A stretch of 64,000 nt of DNA from an uncultured Clostridia bacterium (GTDB lineage: Bacteria > Bacillota > Clostridia > Oscillospirales > Ruminococcaceae): contig CALXBC010000007.1 of the NCBI GenBank assembly GCA_944386455.1, positions 1-64,000 on the forward strand. The letters run 5' to 3'. Below, one piece after another: positions 33,684-43,034 of the stretch. Both the position numbers and the translations under genes were made by a program. The notes beneath the pieces are model-generated. The model searched no databases. It was not told where the DNA came from and saw only the letters and a list, made by a program, of their open reading frames with translations. The stretch's first letter is position 1. Each line of letters opens with the position of its first letter.

Positions 33684-34575
33684 TGACAGCCAGCAGCATC
33701 ATTTCCAGCAGCCTGCTGTAAATGGGGTTCAGGTCTTGAATCGGGAGCGGGTTCTGTCCGCGGCCAATCTCGATGGTAAAGCCGGGACGATGCATTTTGT
33801 CAATGAACCAGTCTTTAAATCCGCCATGGGACGCCAGCCCGTTATTCTGCACCAGCCGATAGCCGCAGGAATCTGCAAGCAGCTCGGCAATCAGGCGGGA
33901 AGAGGGCGGTGTGTGTTCCCCATACTCATAAAAAATTTCTTCTCCCTGGGAGTGAAAGGCGAATACCCGTCTGACGCGGAAGGAGCGGCAGACCCCTACG
34001 ACGGCGCGGGTCTCCCATTCGCTGTGCGGCATGGTGCCGCCGTATTGTGTGGGTGCAGGCCCGGTGATCCCGCTTTCCCGTTCCAGCCGCTGCAGTTCTC
34101 GAAATCCTGCGTCAAAATTGTGATTGAGATCCACACCTCGGACATTGGCCTGCCACTTTTTATCGCTTTGCTTCATGATCGTTTCCACATACCGCTGCAT
34201 GTGGCGGGCTGATTTTGTACCGTTAATTGCGATCTCCACCCCGTCTGGATTCACCATTGGAATACAGATCAGTCCTTTTTCCCGCAGTGTATTTCGAATA
34301 TCGACTTCCAGCAGCAGGCGGTTTTGGGTATATGCTCCTGCCAGTTCCTGGAAAAAACGCATCAGCAGTGAACAGGTCAGCCATTCCTGAGCGTGAAATG
34401 CGCCGGCAAACAGCACTGCGTTTTTGGTGTTTCCAATCGCGAGCGCATATATTTTTCTCCCTAAAAAGCTTTTTCCGATCGGGAACAGCTTGATTTCAGG
34501 ATTTTGCAGCTTTATCCTGCTGCACTGCCGCAGGGTGCGGTCATAAGACGGCGGCTCCAGAAAATATTCATCCAT
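33676..34575 (-). CDS. M14 family zinc carboxypeptidase
   Basis: A 299-aa metallocarboxypeptidase without a signal peptide. Zinc ligands and catalytic residues: H61 and E64 in GAFHAQEWLT, the third His in VFAFHSQGEEIFYEYGE, and the catalytic Glu in GFTIEIGRGQNP; VNPDGVEIAING and NVRGVDLNHNF support the substrate region. M14 enzymes of this length in spore formers act on peptidoglycan stem peptides (L,D- or gamma-D-Glu-meso-DAP type). ATG 34575 follows AAGGAGGA with eight-base spacing. Its 3' end overlaps the convergent FkbM gene by 8 bases. Confidence 0.83.
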   Translation of the reverse strand: MDEYFLEPPSYDRTLRQCSRIKLQNPEIKLFPIGKSFLGRKIYALAIGNTKNAVLFAGAFHAQEWLTCSLLMRFFQELAGAYTQNRLLLEVDIRNTLREKGLICIPMVNPDGVEIAINGTKSARHMQRYVETIMKQSDKKWQANVRGVDLNHNFDAGFRELQRLERESGITGPAPTQYGGTMPHSEWETRAVVGVCRSFRVRRVFAFHSQGEEIFYEYGEHTPPSSRLIAELLADSCGYRLVQNNGLASHGGFKDWFIDKMHRPGFTIEIGRGQNPLPIQDLNPIYSRLLEMMLLAVII

Positions 34576-34712
34576 CACCAATATCCTCCTTGCTTTGTGG
34601 ACGGCGGTTCATTCTGCCGTTTTTCTTCCATAATTATTTATATTGGCACTGCCGGTCAAATAGTCAGGCGGCCAAGCTGAAATTTTACCAGCCATGAAAG
34701 GATTTGTTCATT

Positions 34713-35252
34713 ATGAAGCTAACAGAAAAAACATTGGAGCGCAATATGGTCTTTCAAGGCAAGATCATCAATATGCGCCAGGACAAGGTCGAACTGGAAA
34801 ACGGCAGAACTGCGACCCGGGATGTGATCGAACATCCGGGCGGCGTCTGTGTGCTGCCGCTGACCGATGACGGAAAAATCATCATGGTCAGACAGTTTCG
34901 CTATCCCTATCAGGAAGTGCTGCCGGAGCTGCCTGCTGGCAAGCTCGAACCGGGAGGAGAAGAACCGCTCGAATGCGGAAGGCGGGAGCTGGAAGAAGAA
35001 ACCGGAATGACGGCAGAAGAATTTCTGAGTCTGGGGACCATGTATCCTTCTCCCGGATACTGTGAAGAGGTGATCCATATGTATCTGGCGAAAGGGCTGC
35101 ATAAAAGTGTGCAGCGACTGGACGAGGATGAGTTTCTGGAAGTTGAACAGCTGCCTTTTGAACAAGTGCTGGAAGACATCATGGAAGGAAAAATCAAAGA
35201 CGCTAAGACGCAGATCGCTGTCTTAAAGGCCGCAAGACTGCTGAAAAAATAA
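34713..35252 (+). CDS. Nudix hydrolase (ADP-ribose pyrophosphatase type)
   Basis: A 179-aa hydrolase resembling Bacillus NudF/YqkG, which cleaves ADP-ribose to AMP and ribose-5-phosphate. The Nudix box spans about residues 76-99: GKLEPGGEEP then RRELEEETGM; there is one extra Gly compared with GX5EX7REUXEEXGU. The upstream QFRYPYQEVLPELPAG and downstream YPSPGYCEEVIHMYLA are ADP-ribose pyrophosphatase hallmarks. GAAAGGA lies about ten bases before ATG 34713. Ends at a strong terminator. Confidence 0.87.
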   Translation: MKLTEKTLERNMVFQGKIINMRQDKVELENGRTATRDVIEHPGGVCVLPLTDDGKIIMVRQFRYPYQEVLPELPAGKLEPGGEEPLECGRRELEEETGMTAEEFLSLGTMYPSPGYCEEVIHMYLAKGLHKSVQRLDEDEFLEVEQLPFEQVLEDIMEGKIKDAKTQIAVLKAARLLKK

Positions 35253-35253
35253 G

Positions 35254-35295
35254 AAAGCAACAGGCTCCGGAAAGAATTCCGGAGCCTGTTGCTTT
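35254..35295. terminator. Bidirectional terminator
   Basis: 19-bp stem AAAGCAACAGGCTCCGGAA with its complement around an AGAA loop, between the convergent Nudix and arylsulfotransferase-like genes. Confidence 0.88.
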
Positions 35296-35309
35296 CACTC
35301 TGCAATCTG

Positions 35310-36932
35310 TTACTGAAACCAAAAGCCATCCAGCGTAAACTTAAACACGCGGTAACACCAGCTGTTGACATGATAAGGAAAGACTGCGATCGTTTCGCCG
35401 TCCGCAGAGCATTCCTGCCACTGCTGTGCCTTTCCTGAGTTGATGACAAAGTTGCCGTTATCCAGTTCCTGTGTACTGCTGACAATACTGGAATAAACCA
35501 CTTCCTTGCTCCACACCAGCTCATAGGTGCCCGCATTTTCGTCCACCAGATATTTATATGCCATTGAGGCTTCTCCCTCGGCGCCGCCCACCCCCGGAAT
35601 ATTGCTCCAGTCATAAGACGGCCTGGTTGTCATGGCGCCATAGTTGTTATTGTACAGCGTCAGATAATACTGGCCGTCCGGCAGTGATTCATCCGCCTGA
35701 AAAATCGCACAGTGCTGCCCTGCATTAGAAGAAAAGTCCCCTTTTTTGTCAAGCAGCAGACCGCTGTAAGAAAAACTATCCCATATGCTTTCATCTGCAA
35801 TCAGATATTCGATCCGCGGCTCAGATTGATAATCCGCCAGTTTGATGATGGTCGAGCTTTCGCGGGAACTCAAAATCAGTCCGCCGTCATCAGTAGTGTC
35901 GATACTGTTAAGATGCAGCCAGTCCATCGGCGTGCTCTCACTCGAACAGGCAGCCACATAATCCGGGAGAAGCTCTCCAAAATCAACCAGCTCTGTTACG
36001 GTACCGTCCGCTGTGGAACAGCGCAGGATCCTGTCCTCCGAAGTGTCCTCGCCGTCCTTGCTGACAAGGATCAGCAGATCCCCGCTGTCATCCAGAACGA
36101 AGTCGTGATGCATTTCGTAGCCGGGCAGCTCATACAGGGCTTCCACCTTTCCAATGCGGCTGACTGCAGCGATGCAGTCAGCTCGGACCGGATAAAACAT
36201 CTGCCCGTCGCGGAACTCAATTCGGTCGGTGCGATAGGAATCCAGAATGATTTCACTGCGGATATACCCGTCGTTGTCATAGACAGGGGTCGCGCTGATG
36301 TTGTCGGAGCCCAGCATAAAATACAGTCCATCCGCCAGCATCCCGCTGCTGCCTGTTTCTGTCTTATCAAGCTTTTCTGCAGCCTCTGTCCGCAAATCAG
36401 GAGCATTCACCGTCAGTTCTGCCCGTTCGATCACGGTTCCGTCGGCATTTGTCAGCTGAAGCAGGATAGCATTGGTACAGCCGGGCGTCAGACCAATCAG
36501 CTGGTATTCGTGCTCTGTTGTTCCATTCTCCTGTGCACAGTACGCTGTGCGCGTAAAATCGGGAGCCTCCTCGCTTGTTATGGTATAGGTCAGAAAACCA
36601 GGCTCATCGGACTGAAAGTAAAGATAGACGGACAATGTGTTTGTCCCAAATGGATCGGTAACTGCCAGCGGGCTGGACAGGGTAAACTCTGTTTGCGATT
36701 TCAGCGCGTCCAGCTGGGACTGAATGGCCTCCTGGTATTCCAAATCAAACGGAGAGCTGTCTTTTTTGTCGATTGCAATCGTCGAATCCCCGGAAGCATA
36801 TGATGCTGCCGCCGCTTCAGATGCGTTTTCCGGGCTCAAAAGCAATTTAACGGCAATCAAAATTCCTCCCACAAGAAGCAGCAATCCCGCCGAAAACGTA
36901 ATCGTCAGAAGCATCCACTGTCTTTTTTTCAT
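35310..36932 (-). CDS. Arylsulfotransferase (AssT)-like membrane-anchored protein
   Basis: A 540-aa protein: short basic start MKKRQWML, one membrane helix (about residues 9-31), then an Ala/Ser spacer and a six-bladed propeller-like domain. Residues corresponding to the AssT active site appear in order: His in GYEMHHDFVLDD, His-x-Asn in DWLHLNSID, Arg in LSSRESSTIIK and His in NAGQHCAIF, as in the PAPS-independent aryl sulfotransferases that move sulfate between phenols. AssT proteins are better known from the Gram-negative periplasm; this one would sit outside the membrane. AAAGGA is seven bases before ATG 36932; ATG 36938 behind GGGAGG is the alternative. Confidence 0.82.
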   Translation of the reverse strand: MKKRQWMLLTITFSAGLLLLVGGILIAVKLLLSPENASEAAAASYASGDSTIAIDKKDSSPFDLEYQEAIQSQLDALKSQTEFTLSSPLAVTDPFGTNTLSVYLYFQSDEPGFLTYTITSEEAPDFTRTAYCAQENGTTEHEYQLIGLTPGCTNAILLQLTNADGTVIERAELTVNAPDLRTEAAEKLDKTETGSSGMLADGLYFMLGSDNISATPVYDNDGYIRSEIILDSYRTDRIEFRDGQMFYPVRADCIAAVSRIGKVEALYELPGYEMHHDFVLDDSGDLLILVSKDGEDTSEDRILRCSTADGTVTELVDFGELLPDYVAACSSESTPMDWLHLNSIDTTDDGGLILSSRESSTIIKLADYQSEPRIEYLIADESIWDSFSYSGLLLDKKGDFSSNAGQHCAIFQADESLPDGQYYLTLYNNNYGAMTTRPSYDWSNIPGVGGAEGEASMAYKYLVDENAGTYELVWSKEVVYSSIVSSTQELDNGNFVINSGKAQQWQECSADGETIAVFPYHVNSWCYRVFKFTLDGFWFQ

Positions 36933-37162
36933 TACCATATCCTTTCCTCCCAAAACAAAGTATGTTTTTATATTACCGGAGGTTTCTGTTATCCAGATGG
37001 GAGAAAAATGGACAATATATGGATTCTATTTGTTCTTTTTGTGAAAAAATACGATATAAATATGAGCATGCCGAAAAAATCGACACGCTCTATCAGAGGG
37101 GCGTCCCCTCAGACAGCAGGCCGGCCGCTGGGATCACACTTCTTTCCAAAAATTCTTTGATA

Positions 37163-40021
37163 CTATTGTTTTTCTGTACGGTTCAAAAATTTTCGGTTTT
37201 TGAGATACCTTGCAATTGATTTTGCGGCAGCGTACACAACCGGGACTGCAAGCGTATATCCCAAAACGATCCCAATCATCCTGCCGGAAAGAGACACCGT
37301 GCTTAAAATCGGCTGCAGAGCCGGCAGATAAACAGCGCAAAGGATGACCGTCAGGGATGTCAGCACCGCAAAAATCAGCTTCCAATTGTTGAAATACGGT
37401 ACAGAAAACAGTGTTTTCTCTTCACTTTTGCATTCAAAAACATGAACAAGCTGCGTAAAGACCAGCGTGACAAAAGCAGCTGTGCGTGCAGTGTCCAAGC
37501 TGCCGCTTAACCGGAATATGCTTGCAAAAACCATCAGGGTCGTCAGCCCGATCAGGACGCCGCGAAACACAATCTGAAACAAGAGCCCGTCTGAAAAAAT
37601 GCCGGCATCTGCACGGCGCGGCTTTTGCTCCATAACGTTTGCTTCCTTTGGCTCCAGTCCCAATGCGATCGCCGGCAGCCCGTCCGTCACAAGGTTGATC
37701 AGCAAAATATGAATCGGCAGCAGCACAACCGGGAACCCCATCAGCATTCCCAAAAACATGGTCAGCACTTCGCCGATGTTGCAGGCCAGCAAATAGCGGA
37801 TAAACTTGCGGATATTGCTGTAAATCGTCCGTCCTTCTTCCACTGCGGCAACCAGCGAAGCAAAATTGCTGTCCAGCAGGACCACATCCGATGCTTCTTT
37901 TGTGACGTCTGTTCCGTTTCCCATCGCAACCCCGATATCCGCCTCCTTGACGGCCGGGGCATCATTGACTCCATCACCCGTCATGGCTACAACCTGGCCG
38001 GTCCGTTTAAAGGCTCGCACAATCCGCAGCTTATGGCTGGGATTGACCCGCGCAAACACCGTTGTTTTTCCGATTGCCGCCGTCAGCTCATCATCCCCCA
38101 TCCGATCCAGCTCCCGGCCTGTCACGATCCTGTCGCCCGCGTGATAGATTCCAAGCATTGCTGCAATAGCTTCGGCAGTCAGTTTATGGTCTCCTGTGAT
38201 CATGACGGTTTTGATTCCTGCCTTTTTGCACAGTGTGACTGCCTGCTTTGCTTCCGGGCGGGGCGGATCGATCATCCCTGCCAGACCCAGAAAAATCAAA
38301 TTTTCCTCTTTTGGATGTTCTTCCGTGTCTGACAACTCTCGAAATGCGATCCCCAGTACCCGCAGCGCCTGAGAGGCCATCCGCTCATTTTCACGATCAA
38401 TTTCCTGCCGCAGACCGTCATCCAGTGTGCGAACGCCGCTGCGGCACTGGATATACAAGCATTTTAGCAGCAGGATATCATAACCGCCTTTCGTGAATAA
38501 AAACCGTTTTCCGGAGCTGCTTCGCACTACCACTGACATACATTTTCGTTTGCTGTCAAACGGAAGTTCATCCAGTCTGATATATGTTTTTTCCATACGC
38601 TCGGCCGTAATCCCCGCTTTGGCAGCCATGATCAGCAAAGCCGTTTCAGTAGGATCGCCCTGCACATCCCAGACGGTTTTGATTTTGTCGGCGGTTTTGC
38701 TCCTGTTTTCCTTATTTTCGCCGCTCGACACAATTTTGCTGTTGCTGCACAAAACAGACGCTTCCAGAAGAAGGTTTGCCGCCGGATGCAGCAGCGGGTC
38801 TGCATGAGCCCCGTTTTCTTTAAAGTCGCCATCCTTTTCATATCCGCTGCCGCTGACCGTAAAAGAATAATCAATGCCCGATATTTTCCTTACTGTCATT
38901 TTATTTTCGGTCAGCGTACCGGTTTTGTCTGAGCAGATCACACTGGCACAGCCCAGTGTTTCTACAGCGTGCAGCCGCCGGATCAGTGATTTTCGCTTGA
39001 TCATTCTGTTGACCGCCAGCGCCAGCGCAATCGTCACAATTGCGGGCAATCCTTCCGGCACTGCCGCTACCGATAAGGACAGACCCGTTATCAGCATGTC
39101 AAATGGTGCCTCTCCCCGCAGGATTCCCGTCAGGGACACAATGGCGCAGATCACCAGGCATCCGATGGCAATGTACTTTCCCAGCTCCCCCAGCCTCTTT
39201 TGCAGCGGCGTCTGTTCGTCCTCAATATGCACCAGCATATCGGCGATCTGCCCCATCTGGGTACGCATTCCCGTCGCGACAACCCTGCCGCGGCAATGTC
39301 CCTTAGTGACAACACAACCCATATACAGCATATAGGGCTTGTCATGTCCGCGAAAATCAGCGGCATCCGGATCCGCGTGCTTTTCCGTCGGAAGAGACTC
39401 TCCCGTCAGCATGGCCTCATCGGATTCCAGCGACCTGCTCTCCAAAATAAGCAGATCAGCCGGCACACGGTCTCCTGTTTCGATCTCGACAATATCGCCC
39501 TCTGCCAGTTCAGCTGCCGGCAGACTGGTCAGCTTGCCGTCCCGATAGACCCGCGCATGCGGTGCTGCCATTTTTTTCAGTGCTTCTAATGTTTTTTCGG
39601 TTTTAAATTCCTGAGCAAAGCCCAATATCGCATTCATCAGGATAATGACCGCAATGGTCAGTGCTTCGGTATATTCCCCCATAAACAGAGAAATCGCCGT
39701 TCCTGCAAGCAGAATCAGGGTCAGAAAGTCCTTGAACTGACCTGCAAAAATTTTGGCGGCACTGACTTTCTTCTCCGAGGACAAAATATTCAAGCCATCT
39801 CTTTTCAGCCTGCGGACTGCTTCCGCGCTGCTCAAGCCCTGGCTGCCGGAAAAGCCGTCTTGGCGGGAGTCCAACAAAGACAGCTGTTCCGCATCAAGAG
39901 CAGCCGGGACTTCTTTTTTTTCGTTCTGCTCTGTTTTTTCACTGACAGCACCGCATACAGTGTCTTTTTTTATTTCAGACGGCGTGCTCAGCTCCTGTTC
40001 CAGCAAGTGAAATAATTTCAA
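37163..40021 (-). CDS. Calcium-type P-type ATPase (P2, PMCA/SERCA-like)
   Basis: A 952-aa cation pump with ten membrane helices expected. Seen: N-terminal cation-ATPase domain (GLSSAEAVRRLKRDGLNIL), actuator LTGESLPTEKHA, TM4 AAVPEGLPAIVTIALALA (PEGLP ion site), phosphorylation site CSDKTGTLTENKMTV, nucleotide domain, hinge MTGDGVNDAPAVKEADIG, and the C-terminal cation domain. The extra ~50 residues at the N-terminus (rich in Lys and Glu) are atypical but harmless. It probably exports Ca2+ (or Mn2+). No regulator or partner is adjacent. RBS GAGGAGAATGCGG on this strand. Confidence 0.93.
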   Translation of the reverse strand: MKLFHLLEQELSTPSEIKKDTVCGAVSEKTEQNEKKEVPAALDAEQLSLLDSRQDGFSGSQGLSSAEAVRRLKRDGLNILSSEKKVSAAKIFAGQFKDFLTLILLAGTAISLFMGEYTEALTIAVIILMNAILGFAQEFKTEKTLEALKKMAAPHARVYRDGKLTSLPAAELAEGDIVEIETGDRVPADLLILESRSLESDEAMLTGESLPTEKHADPDAADFRGHDKPYMLYMGCVVTKGHCRGRVVATGMRTQMGQIADMLVHIEDEQTPLQKRLGELGKYIAIGCLVICAIVSLTGILRGEAPFDMLITGLSLSVAAVPEGLPAIVTIALALAVNRMIKRKSLIRRLHAVETLGCASVICSDKTGTLTENKMTVRKISGIDYSFTVSGSGYEKDGDFKENGAHADPLLHPAANLLLEASVLCSNSKIVSSGENKENRSKTADKIKTVWDVQGDPTETALLIMAAKAGITAERMEKTYIRLDELPFDSKRKCMSVVVRSSSGKRFLFTKGGYDILLLKCLYIQCRSGVRTLDDGLRQEIDRENERMASQALRVLGIAFRELSDTEEHPKEENLIFLGLAGMIDPPRPEAKQAVTLCKKAGIKTVMITGDHKLTAEAIAAMLGIYHAGDRIVTGRELDRMGDDELTAAIGKTTVFARVNPSHKLRIVRAFKRTGQVVAMTGDGVNDAPAVKEADIGVAMGNGTDVTKEASDVVLLDSNFASLVAAVEEGRTIYSNIRKFIRYLLACNIGEVLTMFLGMLMGFPVVLLPIHILLINLVTDGLPAIALGLEPKEANVMEQKPRRADAGIFSDGLLFQIVFRGVLIGLTTLMVFASIFRLSGSLDTARTAAFVTLVFTQLVHVFECKSEEKTLFSVPYFNNWKLIFAVLTSLTVILCAVYLPALQPILSTVSLSGRMIGIVLGYTLAVPVVYAAAKSIARYLKNRKFLNRTEKQ

Positions 40022-40180
40022 TCCGCATTCTCCTCAGTAGATTGTGATCAACTTGTCTACCACATTTTATTCAGATTTGCGGCTGAATATGACCCTTTGT
40101 CCGAAACGGCTGTCCGGTTCAAAAGAAGCAGGCCGGGAATCCCCACAATGATTTGCCGGATTTTGTATCAGAAATAAAAA

Positions 40181-40207
40181 AGGAACAATGCTAAAAGCAA
40201 TGTTCCT
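40181..40207 (-). terminator. Terminator of the tyrA gene
   Basis: Stem AGGAACAATGCT / AGCAATGTTCCT (one mismatch), followed by TTTTTT on the leftward strand. Confidence 0.75.
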
Positions 40208-40216
40208 GCAATCATT

Positions 40217-41077
40217 CTAATTTTTCAATTCCAAGCTTTTTTCCTTTAAAATTCTGCCCTGCTTCAAAAGCTGGCGCAGTTTTTCGTGATCTCCTGCTCT
40301 GAGTGCATCCCGATACTCTTCCAAGTGGCCAATGATGGTATCCAGCTCGTATAAAAGCGGCTCTCCATTCATCATAAAAAGATCCGTCCACATATCTTCA
40401 TTAAGCTTTGCCACCCGCGTCAGATCCAGGAAACTGCCCGCACTGAATCCCATCTGATATTGCGCCGTCGGACTTTTGATGTAAGCGTTTGACACCACAT
40501 GCGCAAGCTGGGATGTGAACGCAATGATTCTGTCATGCTCTTCAGGTGTAGCCACGACAACCCGTTCAAACCGCATCGCTTCTGCAAGAGAGACGACCGT
40601 TTCCAGTTCTTCCTGTCCCGTCTGTTCGCTTGGCGTGATGATGAAGCTCGCATGATCAAAAAGCGTGTCCTGCGCATATGCATAACCGGAAAATTCCCGT
40701 CCGGCCATCGGATGGGTTCCGACGAACCGCACGCCCTGCTCCCGCAGCAGTCCGTCCGCCGCAGCCACGATCTCCGTCTTTATTCCACAGACATCCATCA
40801 CGATGCTGCCTTTTTTAAAATGCGCTGCATGCTCCGTAATGAAGGCAATCGTCTGTTTTGGATGAAGCGCTACGACTGTAATATCGCATTCCCCGAGTTC
40901 GCCCGCTGAAATGCCCCGCCTGATCACCCCTTCATCCAATGCTTTTCGGACCGTATCCGGGTCGGTGTCCAAACCAAGGCAACCGGTTCCCAGATGCTTT
41001 TTGATGGTTTTGCAAAACGAGCCGCCAATCAATCCGAGCCCGACAACGCCAATGGTTTTCTCCGCCAGATTTGCCAT
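40217..41077 (-). CDS. tyrA: Prephenate dehydrogenase
   Basis: A 286-aa enzyme that oxidatively decarboxylates prephenate to 4-hydroxyphenylpyruvate for tyrosine synthesis. Seen: NAD-binding GVVGLGLIGGSFCKTI (residues 11-26), the family signature GTHPMAGREFSGYAYA (catalytic His), HDRIIAFTSQLAHVVS and SAGSFLDLTRVAKLNEDMW. There is no C-terminal ACT domain, so no Tyr feedback of the Bacillus kind is expected. GAGAGGAAC lies before the ATG on this strand. It is separated from trxB by 40 bases and probably co-transcribed with it. Confidence 0.93.
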   Translation of the reverse strand: MANLAEKTIGVVGLGLIGGSFCKTIKKHLGTGCLGLDTDPDTVRKALDEGVIRRGISAGELGECDITVVALHPKQTIAFITEHAAHFKKGSIVMDVCGIKTEIVAAADGLLREQGVRFVGTHPMAGREFSGYAYAQDTLFDHASFIITPSEQTGQEELETVVSLAEAMRFERVVVATPEEHDRIIAFTSQLAHVVSNAYIKSPTAQYQMGFSAGSFLDLTRVAKLNEDMWTDLFMMNGEPLLYELDTIIGHLEEYRDALRAGDHEKLRQLLKQGRILKEKSLELKN

Positions 41078-41117
41078 GATAACAGTTCCTCTCCTTGCTT
41101 TTGCCTGTAAAATCCCA

Positions 41118-42026
41118 TCATGTCATGGCACAGTACTGTGCGGCTTCTGTTGCGGCTACTGCGCCGTCTGCTGCAGCGGTCACCAGCTGACGTACTTTTT
41201 TGGTACGGGTATCACCTGCAACAAATACTCCCGGGATATTTGTTTTGCAGTCCTCCCCTGCTACAATATATCCTGCGCCATCCAGTCTGAGGGAAGAGGA
41301 AAACAACTGGTTCTGCGGTTCCAGCCCGATTGCAACAAATATCCCGCTGACATCCAGCCGCCGCTTATGAAACTGCATATTATGACGGATCTCTACCGCT
41401 TCGACCAGGTCGCCGCCTAAAATCTCTTCCACCGTGCTGTTTGCAATCAGTTCAACATTCGGACACGCTTTTACCGCATTGACCGTCACGCGGTTAGCAC
41501 GAAATTCATTTCCGCGGTGTATCAGATAAACCTTGCGGCATGTCCTGGCAAGATACAGTGCATCCTCCAATGCAGAATTACCGCCGCCTACCACACAGAC
41601 ATCCTGTCCTTTGTAGAACGCGCCGTCGCAGGCCGCACAGTAGGAGACGCCTTTTCCTGCAAATTTTTCTTCTCCGGGACAATTCAGGTGACGATGCGCC
41701 GCACCGTTTGCAATAATAACTGTGCGTGCCTGATATTCATGCCCTGCCGCGGAAATCGTTTTGACCGCCGGTCTCAGATCAACGCCCCGGATCTCTTCAT
41801 AAACGATTTCAACTCCAAGCCCGGTCACCTGCTGATAAAGATTTTCCACAAATTCAAACCCGGTGATACGCGGAATCCCAGGATAATTCTCCACTTCAGG
41901 CGTGTTGACGATTTGTCCGCCGTGATAATTTTTTTCAATCACCAGCACTGACAGACCCGCCCGTACCGCATATATCGCAGCCGACAGCCCGGCCGTTCCC
42001 GCTCCGAGAATGATAACATCCACCAT
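41118..42026 (-). CDS. trxB: Thioredoxin reductase (NADPH)
   Basis: A 302-aa flavoprotein (typical 300-310) that reduces thioredoxin with NADPH. FAD loop IILGAGTAGLSAAIYA (residues 5-20); redox Cys pair in SYCAACDGAFYKG (CxxC); NADPH-binding VVGGGNSALEDALYLAR and the basic IHRGNEFRANR motif; C-terminal GVFVAGDTRTKKVRQLVTAAADGAVAA for FAD. This is the canonical NADPH enzyme, in contrast with the second homologue at 47628, which lacks these basic residues. AAAAGGAGTCTG precedes the ATG. Confidence 0.93.
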   Translation of the reverse strand: MVDVIILGAGTAGLSAAIYAVRAGLSVLVIEKNYHGGQIVNTPEVENYPGIPRITGFEFVENLYQQVTGLGVEIVYEEIRGVDLRPAVKTISAAGHEYQARTVIIANGAAHRHLNCPGEEKFAGKGVSYCAACDGAFYKGQDVCVVGGGNSALEDALYLARTCRKVYLIHRGNEFRANRVTVNAVKACPNVELIANSTVEEILGGDLVEAVEIRHNMQFHKRRLDVSGIFVAIGLEPQNQLFSSSLRLDGAGYIVAGEDCKTNIPGVFVAGDTRTKKVRQLVTAAADGAVAATEAAQYCAMT

Positions 42027-42047
42027 TTCGACAGACTCCTTTTCCTT

Positions 42048-43019
42048 CTATTCCGCCGCTTCGTCAGCCTCAAAAGCACCTGCCAGATAACGAATGCCCT
42101 TGATCTGCGGCCGGACACTGCTTGTAAAAAACACCTCCGCGACATCAAACCGTGGCTGAAGCCGGGAATTCGTCTCCTGTAAATAAAGCAGCGCTGTTTG
42201 GATCAGCTTTTTTCGTTTGGATGCGCTGACTGCTTCAGCAGGTGCGCCTTTTGTATGCGGACCCCGGGCTTTGACCTCGACAAACGCCAGAAACCCGTTC
42301 TGAGCGGCGATGATGTCGATTTCCCCATATCTGCTGTGATAATTCCGTTCAAGGATTTGATAGCCCCGTTTTGCCAATTCCTCCGCTACCGCTTGTTCTC
42401 CAATCCGCCCCCGGTCCGGCTGATCCTTCCGCGCCAGAATTTTGCCCATAAAAGACTTCCGATGAACCTCTGACACGCCGTATTTCCCGATCAACTCACA
42501 ATGCAGAGCGGTGCCGTATCCCTTATGCTTTTCAAACTGATACTGCGGATACTGCTTTGCCAATTCCAGCATGTACCGGTCTCTTGAAACCTTTGCCAGG
42601 ACTGATGCCGCTGCAATACATGCCGATGTGGCGTCTCCCTTCACAATCAGCCTGGTGTGTATCCCAAGCTCCGGATTCCGGTTGCCGTCCACCAGACAAA
42701 GCTCCGGGCGGACTGCAAGCCCGTCCACTGCCCGGCGCATTGCCAGAAAGGTCGCCTGTAAAATATTATGCCGGTCGATCTCTTCCACCGATGCAGACGC
42801 GACCGAATAGGCAACAGCCTGCTGCGTGATGATGTCAAACAACTGCTCCCGTTTCTTTTCAGACAGCTTTTTGCTGTCGTTCAGTCCCTCGATCACAATG
42901 CCGCGCGGCAGAATCACAGCAGCTGCATAAACAGGGCCTGCCAGCGGCCCGCGGCCTGCCTCATCAACACCGCAAAGGCAATGGATACCCAGACTTTCGT
43001 CATATGCAAATAGATCCAT
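42048..43019 (-). CDS. rnhB: Fusion of ribonuclease HII and YraN (UPF0102)
   Basis: A single 323-aa frame carries two full families. Residues 1-199 are RNase HII, which removes ribonucleotides from [47 protein letters not shown] and HKGYGTALH are intact. Residues 202-320 are YraN, a restriction-endonuclease-like protein of unknown role: [20 protein letters not shown] and RYGEIDIIA...FVEVKARG carry the E...D...ExK residues. The joint [13 protein letters not shown] has no stop and no internal ribosome site. The two genes are usually separate neighbours (rnhB-yraN), so the fusion is of interest. Confidence 0.9.
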   Translation of the reverse strand: MDLFAYDESLGIHCLCGVDEAGRGPLAGPVYAAAVILPRGIVIEGLNDSKKLSEKKREQLFDIITQQAVAYSVASASVEEIDRHNILQATFLAMRRAVDGLAVRPELCLVDGNRNPELGIHTRLIVKGDATSACIAAASVLAKVSRDRYMLELAKQYPQYQFEKHKGYGTALHCELIGKYGVSEVHRKSFMGKILARKDQPDRGRIGEQAVAEELAKRGYQILERNYHSRYGEIDIIAAQNGFLAFVEVKARGPHTKGAPAEAVSASKRKKLIQTALLYLQETNSRLQPRFDVAEVFFTSSVRPQIKGIRYLAGAFEADEAAE

Positions 43020-43034
43020 GATGTGATTCTCTCC

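Noticed and set aside
37090..37130. GAGGGGCGTCCCCTC as a terminator of the AssT-like gene
   Set aside because: Only a 6-bp stem with a three-base loop and no T run on the leftward strand; not a convincing terminator.
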